A stretch of DNA of 51,754 bases from an uncultured Rhodospirillales bacterium (GTDB lineage Bacteria; Pseudomonadota; Alphaproteobacteria; Azospirillales; Azospirillaceae). Below, piece after piece: positions 46,847-51,754 of the stretch. Within the stretch, counting starts at the first letter, position 1. Each line of letters begins with the position of its first letter. The stretch spans positions 1 through 51,754 of the forward strand of contig CAIOBP010000056.1 in the NCBI GenBank assembly GCA_903856295.1. The letters run 5' to 3'. The notes beneath the pieces are model-generated. The model ran no database searches and was not told the DNA's origin. It saw only the letters and a program-made list of their open reading frames with translations. The position numbers and the translations under genes were made by a program.

Positions 46847-47178
46847 GCGCCCGGCCGGTTTTCCGCTGGCTGCTGCTGGCCGCGCTGGCGCTGACCCTGC
46901 CCGCTCTTGAGGGCTGCGGCCGCAAGCCCAAGCTGCTCGACCCGCCCGAGGGCTCCGGCCCGGCGGCGGCGACCTTTCCCCACGATTATCCCAATTCGAA
47001 ATACGACCCGCGGCCGCCGGGCCAACCCGCCTCCCCGGCCGCCCAACCCGGGCCGCTGGAACCGGGCAACGCCTATCCCACGATCATCCGGCCCGACGAG
47101 ATCGGCAACTCCACCTCGCTCTCGATGCCATCTCCGGAAGCGGCGTGGGCGACGCCCAGCACGAGAAATCAGCCATGA
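46843..47178 (+). CDS. lptM: LptM-like small lipoprotein
   Basis: A 111-residue lipoprotein. The GTG at 46843 overlaps the argH stop. [19 protein letters not shown] is a lipoprotein signal with lipobox LEGC, followed by [12 protein letters not shown], the short N-terminal motif of the YifL/LptM family, which helps LptD fold and form its disulphides in E. coli. The remainder is a Pro-rich, disordered tail (about 35-111). Position between argH and lysA agrees with the family in many proteobacteria. Its stop overlaps the lysA start (ATGA). The tail is longer than in E. coli LptM, so function is inferred mainly from motif and place. Confidence 0.82.
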   Translation: MSARPVFRWLLLAALALTLPALEGCGRKPKLLDPPEGSGPAAATFPHDYPNSKYDPRPPGQPASPAAQPGPLEPGNAYPTIIRPDEIGNSTSLSMPSPEAAWATPSTRNQP

Positions 47179-48440
47179 CCCTGTTCGCCTATCGCAACCG
47201 CGCCCTCCATGCCGAAGCGGTGCCGCTGGCCGAGATCGCCGCCAGCGTCGGCACGCCGTTCTACTGCTATTCGCGCACGACGCTGGAAACCGCGTGGCGC
47301 GCCTTCGCCGCCGCCTTCGCCGGCCAGGACGCCACCATCTGCTACGCCCTCAAGGCCAACTCCAACCTCGCGGTGGTGCGCACCCTGGCCCGGCTCGGCG
47401 CCGGGGCCGACGTGGTCTCCGAGGGCGAACTGCGCCGGGCGCTGGCTGCGGGCGTGCCGGCCGGGCGCATCGTTTTTTCCGGGGTCGGCAAAAGCCGGGG
47501 CGAAATGAAGACGGCGCTGGAGGCCGGCATCTTCCAGCTCAACGTCGAGTCGCTGCCCGAACTGGAAGCGCTCAGCGACGTGGCCAGCGGTCTCGGGGTG
47601 GTCGCCAACATCGCGCTCAGGGTCAATCCCGACGTCGATGCCGGCACCCATCACAAGATTTCCACCGGCAAAAAGGAAAACAAGTTCGGCATCGATTTCG
47701 ACCACGCCCGGGCGTTCTATGCCCGCGCCGCCGCCTTGCCGGGCCTTAAACCGGTTGGGCTGGCGGTGCATATCGGCTCCCAGCTCACCGGGCTCGAACC
47801 CTTCCGCGATGCCTTCCGCAAGACCGGCCAACTGGTCGAGGCGCTGCGTGCCGATGGCCGGACGGTGTCGCGGCTGGATCTGGGCGGCGGCCTGGGCATC
47901 GTCTATCGCGATGAAATCCCTCCCGAAATCGCCGAATACGCCGACATGGTGCGCGAGGCGACCCGGGGTCTGGGCGTCCATCTGGTGCTTGAGCCGGGAC
48001 GGGCGCTGGTCGGCAACGCCGGAGTGCTGGTGTCGCGGGTGCTCTATGTGAAGAGCGGCCTGCACCGCCGCTTCGTGATCCTCGACGCCGCCATGAACGA
48101 TCTGATCCGCCCGGCGCTCTACGAGGCATGGCATGGCATCGTGCCGGTGACCGAACCCCCGGCCGACAGCCAGCCCGAACCTTTCGACGTCGTGGGACCG
48201 GTGTGCGAGACCGGCGACACTTTCGCCACCCAGCGCCCGCTCGTGCCGCCGCGCGCCGGCGACCTCATGGCCATCCGCTCGGCCGGAGCCTATGGCGCCG
48301 TGATGGCCTCAAGCTACAACACCCGGCCACTGATCCCCGAAGTCCTGGTCGAAGGCCAGCGCTTCGCCGTCATCCGCCACCGCCCGAGCTACGAGGAGAT
48401 GCTCGGACTCGATCACCTGCCATCGTGGCTGGAGGAGTGA
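47175..48440 (+). CDS. lysA: Diaminopimelate decarboxylase
   Basis: A 421-residue PLP enzyme (fold III) that makes lysine from meso-diaminopimelate. CYALKANSNLAVVRTL contains the PLP-binding Lys, followed by GADVVSEGEL, FSGVGKS, HHKISTGKKENKFGI, AVHIGSQ, LDLGGGLGIVY, LEPGRALVGNAG, then VGPVCETGDTFA with the catalytic Cys and AGAYGAVMASSYN. Length is typical. It is translationally coupled to lptM. An 8-bp hairpin (TTGGCGTG/CACGCCAA, 48481-48517) follows 40 bases after the stop and may end the operon. Confidence 0.97.
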   Translation: MTLFAYRNRALHAEAVPLAEIAASVGTPFYCYSRTTLETAWRAFAAAFAGQDATICYALKANSNLAVVRTLARLGAGADVVSEGELRRALAAGVPAGRIVFSGVGKSRGEMKTALEAGIFQLNVESLPELEALSDVASGLGVVANIALRVNPDVDAGTHHKISTGKKENKFGIDFDHARAFYARAAALPGLKPVGLAVHIGSQLTGLEPFRDAFRKTGQLVEALRADGRTVSRLDLGGGLGIVYRDEIPPEIAEYADMVREATRGLGVHLVLEPGRALVGNAGVLVSRVLYVKSGLHRRFVILDAAMNDLIRPALYEAWHGIVPVTEPPADSQPEPFDVVGPVCETGDTFATQRPLVPPRAGDLMAIRSAGAYGAVMASSYNTRPLIPEVLVEGQRFAVIRHRPSYEEMLGLDHLPSWLEE

Positions 48441-48534
48441 GTTGAAAGAAGTGATGGCTGGGTTGGTAATCAAGGCCTTCTTGGCGTGATGGGGGCGTGA
48501 CGGCGACGCCACGCCAAAACGTCCCCGCCGCCCT

Positions 48535-49872
48535 TCACCCCTCCCCCAGCATCTCCCGCGCCGCCGCCGCGACCTCGGCCAGCGCCACTTCGCGCTGGGT
48601 GCCGCTGGAGAGGTGCTTGAGGGTGACGGTGCCCCGCGCCTTCTCGTCGCCGCCCATCAGCAACACCAGCGGGATGCCGGCACGGTCGGCGTACTTCACC
48701 TGCTTGCCGATCTTGCCGGCCTCCAGATAAACCTCGGTGTTGATGCCGGCGGCGCGCAACGCCGTGGCGATGGCGAAATAATCCGCCGCCAGCGCCGGGT
48801 CCATCTGGGTGACCAGAATCCGGCTGGTGGCCCGGCCGGCGCCGTCGATCAGGCCGGCGTCGAGCAGTTGGGAAAACAGCCGGGTGGCGCCGATCGAGAT
48901 ACCGACACCGGGCAGCTTCGACTTGGTGTACTGGCTGGCCAGATTGTCGTAACGCCCGCCCGAACACACGCTGCCCAGACCGGGACAGGCATCGAGAAAG
49001 GTCTCGTAGACCGTGCCGGTGTAATAATCCAGCCCGCGCGCGATGGTCAGGTTGAGCCGGAAATTGCGCTCCGGCACCCCGAAGGCGCGCAAGCCGGCAA
49101 CCACGGCCTCCAGTTCCTCAAGGCCCTGGCGCACCTGGGGCCGATCGCTGTTCAGCGCCCGCAACCGGGCCAACGTCTCGTCGGTGGTGCCGCTCTCGCC
49201 GAGCAGATCGAGCAGTTTGGCCTCGTCGGCGGAGAGAGTGGCCGCCACCGCCGCGCGACCGATCTTGTCGAGCTTGTCGAGTTCGCGCAGCACCGCGCCC
49301 TGGCGCTCGGGCTCCGTGACCCCGACCGAGGCGAGCAGGCCCAGGAGCAGCTTGCGATTGTTCAGATTGATGACGAAGCCGCCGACCTTCAGCTCGGTGA
49401 AGACATGGTTGATCACCGCCGGCATCTCGGCATCGAAGGCCACCGGCAGGCTGTCCTTGCCGATGACGTCGATGTCGCATTGATAAAACTCGCGATAGCG
49501 GCCCTTCTGGGCGCGTTCGCCCCGGTAGACCCGCTGAATCTGATAGCGCCGGAACGGAAACACCAGATCGCGCTCATGCTCGGCGACATAGCGGGCCAGC
49601 GGCACCGTCAAATCGAAGCGCAAGGCCAGCTCCGGCCGCTTGTTCTGCTCCAGGGCGCCGGTCGACTGGACGAAATAAACCTGCTTTTCCGTCTCCCCCC
49701 CCGACTTGGTCAGCAGCACCTCGCGGGTCTCGAACACCGGCGTCTCCACCGGCAAAAACCCGAAGCGCTCATAGCCGCGCCGGATGGTCTCGAGCATGGC
49801 CTGAAAGGCGACCTGCTGACGCGGCAGCAGCTCCATCACTCCGGGCGGGGTCTTGGGGGCGATCAGCGACAT
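48535..49872 (-). CDS. hisS: Histidyl-tRNA synthetase
   Basis: A 445-residue class II synthetase. [13 protein letters not shown] at the N-terminus, motif 1 in [33 protein letters not shown], motif 2 [29 protein letters not shown], the histidine A motif [12 protein letters not shown] and the motif 3 region [12 protein letters not shown] are all present, followed by the anticodon-binding domain. It is slightly longer than E. coli HisS (424). The ATG at 49872 fits the family start; upstream frame to 49965 is not conserved. It is convergent with lysA, with 94 bases between the stops. Confidence 0.97.
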   Translation of the reverse strand: MSLIAPKTPPGVMELLPRQQVAFQAMLETIRRGYERFGFLPVETPVFETREVLLTKSGGETEKQVYFVQSTGALEQNKRPELALRFDLTVPLARYVAEHERDLVFPFRRYQIQRVYRGERAQKGRYREFYQCDIDVIGKDSLPVAFDAEMPAVINHVFTELKVGGFVINLNNRKLLLGLLASVGVTEPERQGAVLRELDKLDKIGRAAVAATLSADEAKLLDLLGESGTTDETLARLRALNSDRPQVRQGLEELEAVVAGLRAFGVPERNFRLNLTIARGLDYYTGTVYETFLDACPGLGSVCSGGRYDNLASQYTKSKLPGVGISIGATRLFSQLLDAGLIDGAGRATSRILVTQMDPALAADYFAIATALRAAGINTEVYLEAGKIGKQVKYADRAGIPLVLLMGGDEKARGTVTLKHLSSGTQREVALAEVAAAAREMLGEG

Positions 49873-50066
49873 CGGGCTTTTCCGGCTAGGACGGGGGAGC
49901 AACTCCCCATGGGTGCCGCGCCCGGCGGCAAAAGGCAAGGGGGAAGGCGAGCCGCCCAGACACACCCGCCGCCGGGGTTGGTGCCGGCGGTTCGGGCGCT
50001 ATCTCACCTTGCAGCCGGTTTCCGACAGCTCCGGGGCTCGCCCCCACATCCAGAGGAGTCCGAACG

Positions 50067-50507
50067 ATGATCTACACACAGCTTGACCAAGAGGCCGCCC
50101 TGGCCACCTTGAACAAAATTCTCGAGACGGAACTCGCCGGAGTGGTTCGCTATACTCACTATTCGTTGATGATTTTCGGCCATGGCCGCATTCCGATCGT
50201 CAAATGGCTGCGCGAACAGGCCACCGAGTCGCTGGATCACGCCCAGACCGCCGGGGAACTGGTGACCCATTTCGAAGGCCACCCGTCGCTGGAAATCGGA
50301 CCGCTGCTCGAGACCCACAAACACTCCATCGGCGATATCCTCAAAGAGTCCCTGGAGCATGAGCGCGCCGCCGTCCAGCTCTACCGGGATTTGCTGGCTC
50401 TGGTCGCCGGATGCTCGGTGATCCTCGAAGAGTACGCCCGCCAGATGATCGCCCGGGAGGAAGGCCACATCGGCGACGTTCTGAAAATGCTGCGCGGCCA
50501 AGGCTGA
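50067..50507 (+). CDS. Ferritin-like/bacterioferritin-family protein
   Basis: A 146-residue four-helix ferritin-like protein. The di-iron ligands can be placed in LETELAGVVRY (Glu21), ATESLDHA (Glu and His four apart), SLEHERAAVQLY (Glu) and AREEGHIGDVL (Glu and His), so the ferroxidase centre looks complete. The Met that binds heme in bacterioferritin (ESIDEM context) is not present, as the helix reads TESLDHAQTA, so I do not call it Bfr. It may store iron or protect against oxidative damage. GAGGAG precedes the ATG at 50067. It stands alone, with a 194-base gap from the divergent hisS. Confidence 0.87.
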   Translation: MIYTQLDQEAALATLNKILETELAGVVRYTHYSLMIFGHGRIPIVKWLREQATESLDHAQTAGELVTHFEGHPSLEIGPLLETHKHSIGDILKESLEHERAAVQLYRDLLALVAGCSVILEEYARQMIAREEGHIGDVLKMLRGQG

Positions 50508-50678
50508 CCAGAACCGGAAACCGGGAGGACGGTGACTTTCGCCGCGAGGACGATCGGGCGAAGGAGAAAGTCGTGACGGCTTTCAAGCGCGGAAGAAACC
50601 GTCACCCGATTCCCCGGGGACGGGTGCTTCCCGATTTTGCCGCTCGGTGCTATGCTGGGCCGGATCAGGAGGTGGGCC

Positions 50679-50966
50679 GTGACGGCCGTCGCGTTCGATA
50701 CTCTCAAGCTGGCAGATCAGCTCCAGGCGGGCGGTTTCACCGCCGAGCAGGCTCGGACCGCGGCCTCCGCTTTTGCCGAAGCGACCCGTGGCGCCGACCT
50801 GTCGACCAAGACCGACCTCGCCAACCTTGCAACCAAGACCGACCTCGCCAACCTTGCAACCAAGGCCGATCTCGCCGAGGCCAAGGCCGAGTTCCTCAAG
50901 CTGATGATCGGCGCCATGATCGCGCAGACGGGTCTGATCGTCGCTCTGGTCAAACTGATTCACTGA
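50679..50966 (+). CDS. Small coiled-coil membrane protein (CCDC90/DUF1640-like)
   Basis: A 95-residue protein. The opening FDTLKLADQLQAGGFTAEQARTAA is typical of the CCDC90/DUF1640 family, whose eukaryotic relative MCUR1 is mitochondrial. A coiled-coil stretch made of a nine-residue repeat (TKTDLANLA) follows at about 43-68, and a C-terminal membrane helix (LMIGAMIAQTGLIVALVKL). The predicted topology is a coiled coil in the cytosol with a tail anchor. The start is GTG at 50679 with a perfect AGGAGGT; an earlier TTG/ATG start is less likely. Function in bacteria is unknown. Confidence 0.85.
   Translation: MTAVAFDTLKLADQLQAGGFTAEQARTAASAFAEATRGADLSTKTDLANLATKTDLANLATKADLAEAKAEFLKLMIGAMIAQTGLIVALVKLIH
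50805..50885 (+). repeat. 27-bp tandem repeat in the coiled-coil gene
   Basis: ACCAAGACCGACCTCGCC starts at 50805 and 50832, and a third slightly altered copy (ACCAAGGCCGATCTCGCC) starts at 50859. The period is 27 bases, or nine residues. Confidence 0.9.
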
Positions 50967-50987
50967 CCTTACGGTCACATCCGCGGT

Positions 50988-51689
50988 TCACCTCTCTCGC
51001 AGCACCACCTCCCGCCACCATGCGATGGTGGCGGCGCGGCCCCAGAACAGGGCGTGGAGGGCGGCGGTGACCGCCAGGATCAGGGCGCCGGCAAAGACCA
51101 CATCGCTGAAGAAATGCGCGCCCTGGCCGATGCGGACCAACCCGGTCAGGGCGCCGGCGCCGATGCCGGCCCAGAAGATCGCCCGCCGCCGCCGTTGGGC
51201 GACATAAGCGAACGCGGTCAGAAAAAAGCCGGCCGAGGCGTCGCCGCACACGAAGGCGCAGTTGCGGTCGCATTGCTTGGCGTCGGACATCACCAGCGGC
51301 GGCGTGAAGCGGGAGGCGCCGCCGAACTCCTCGACCTGAACCGGCCGGGCGCGGTGCCAGTTGTCCTTGAGCACGACATTGGCCATCAGCACCGGCCCGG
51401 CCAGCAGGGCCAGCAGCAGGAACAGCCAGTGTAGCGTGCCCAGCCCGGCGAGTTGGCGCCGGCGAATCGCGCACCAGAGGCAGCCCAGCAGCAATCCCAG
51501 ACCGAGCACCATCGGCCCGTAGATCGCGAGATCGTGAATGGCGCCGGCCAGCGGCACGGTGTTGAAGACGAAGCGCAGTGTCGGGTCTTCGACGCCGGGC
51601 AGGAAAAACAGCCGTGTGATCCCGAGATCGATGCCGGGGAACATGATCAGCGCCAGCCCGATCAGCCCGCCCCCCCACCAAAGCCGCAT
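50988..51689 (-). CDS. PAP2-family membrane phosphatase
   Basis: A 233-residue protein with about six membrane helices. Two of the three PAP2 motifs are standard: KDNWHRARP (K-x6-RP) and RIGQGAHFFSD (R-x5-H-x3-D). The middle motif, normally PSGH, reads VCGDAS, so the His is replaced by Asp, and Cys residues cluster before it (KQCDRNCAFVCGD). Such proteins dephosphorylate lipid phosphates, for example undecaprenyl diphosphate, phosphatidylglycerol phosphate or lipid A (LpxE-like), facing the periplasm. With LPS genes elsewhere in the window a lipid A role is possible but not shown. AAGGAGC precedes the ATG at 51689. Repeat copy d lies just upstream. Confidence 0.86.
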   Translation of the reverse strand: MRLWWGGGLIGLALIMFPGIDLGITRLFFLPGVEDPTLRFVFNTVPLAGAIHDLAIYGPMVLGLGLLLGCLWCAIRRRQLAGLGTLHWLFLLLALLAGPVLMANVVLKDNWHRARPVQVEEFGGASRFTPPLVMSDAKQCDRNCAFVCGDASAGFFLTAFAYVAQRRRRAIFWAGIGAGALTGLVRIGQGAHFFSDVVFAGALILAVTAALHALFWGRAATIAWWREVVLRER

Positions 51690-51707
51690 GGTCTCTGCTC
51701 CTTCACG

Positions 51708-51754
51708 GTTTCCAAAGGCCGCCGGCCTTTGGCGGGGTCCAGGGGCAGAGCCCC
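51708..51754 (-). repeat. Intergenic hairpin repeat, copy d (inverted, cut by window end)
   Basis: GGTTTCCAAAGGCC-gcc-GGCCTTTGGCGGGGTCC and the start of an AGGGGC hairpin: the reverse complement of copies a to c. It begins 18 bases upstream of the PAP2 start and continues past the window. Confidence 0.85.

Noticed and set aside
50067-50507. Heme-binding bacterioferritin (bfr)
   Set aside because: The heme-ligand Met is missing from the second helix, so only a ferritin-like call is made.

Overview
The window reads as chromosomal DNA of a high-GC, Gram-negative alphaproteobacterium, most likely of the Rhodospirillales (Rhodospirillum/Phaeospirillum/Magnetospirillum-like). The evidence is gene order and protein style: argH-lptM-lysA, pyrC-plsY, tatB-tatC, an LdtR-type MarR regulator, an alphaproteobacterial-length ProS, LptD and a GmhB-like phosphatase, an IorAB ketoacid oxidoreductase, and a fused NuoE/NuoF-type formate dehydrogenase subunit. 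This placement is inference; there is no 16S gene in the window. I recognised 42 protein genes with fair support, one doubtful 34-codon gene and one tRNA. No CRISPR array, insertion sequence, prophage or integrase was seen.

Layout. Positions 1-3577 (minus) hold the N-terminal 1192 codons of a giant surface-type protein: a NlpC/P60-like module followed by at least eight repeats of about 110-115 residues. Positions 3.8-10.4 kb hold a CBS-pair protein, a family 2 glycosyltransferase, an MBL hydrolase, a minus-strand run (coiled-coil membrane protein, ScpB-like decarboxylase, Kup potassium transporter) and a GmhB-like phosphatase. Positions 10.4-15 kb hold lptD and an rhlE-type helicase followed by a stand-alone Lrp/AsnC ligand domain. 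Positions 15-22 kb hold an alpha/beta hydrolase, a possible structured RNA, a PaaI thioesterase, plsY with a dihydroorotase-like pyrC, tRNA-Leu(GAG), maeB and LdtR.

Positions 22-36 kb are the most unusual part. They hold bacteriohemerythrin, an orphan ModC/TupC-like ATPase, an orphan fused formate dehydrogenase beta subunit and fdhD. Between the last two lies a minus-strand signalling run: an EAL phosphodiesterase, two proteins of unknown family, and a histidine kinase with a receiver domain that has lost its phospho-acceptor Asp. A divergent substrate-binding protein is translationally coupled to a second, related kinase. I regard the two unknown proteins with their signalling neighbours as the best candidate for an undescribed system.

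Positions 36-52 kb are mostly housekeeping: iorB/iorA, tatC/tatB, recJ (apparently with a CTG start), proS, a second glycosyltransferase, a TlpA-like thioredoxin, argH-lptM-lysA, hisS, a ferritin-like protein, a small CCDC90/DUF1640-type coiled-coil protein and a PAP2 phosphatase. A hairpin-rich intergenic repeat (core CCAAAGGCC...GGCCTTTGG) occurs four times, each next to the end of a gene or at the window edge.
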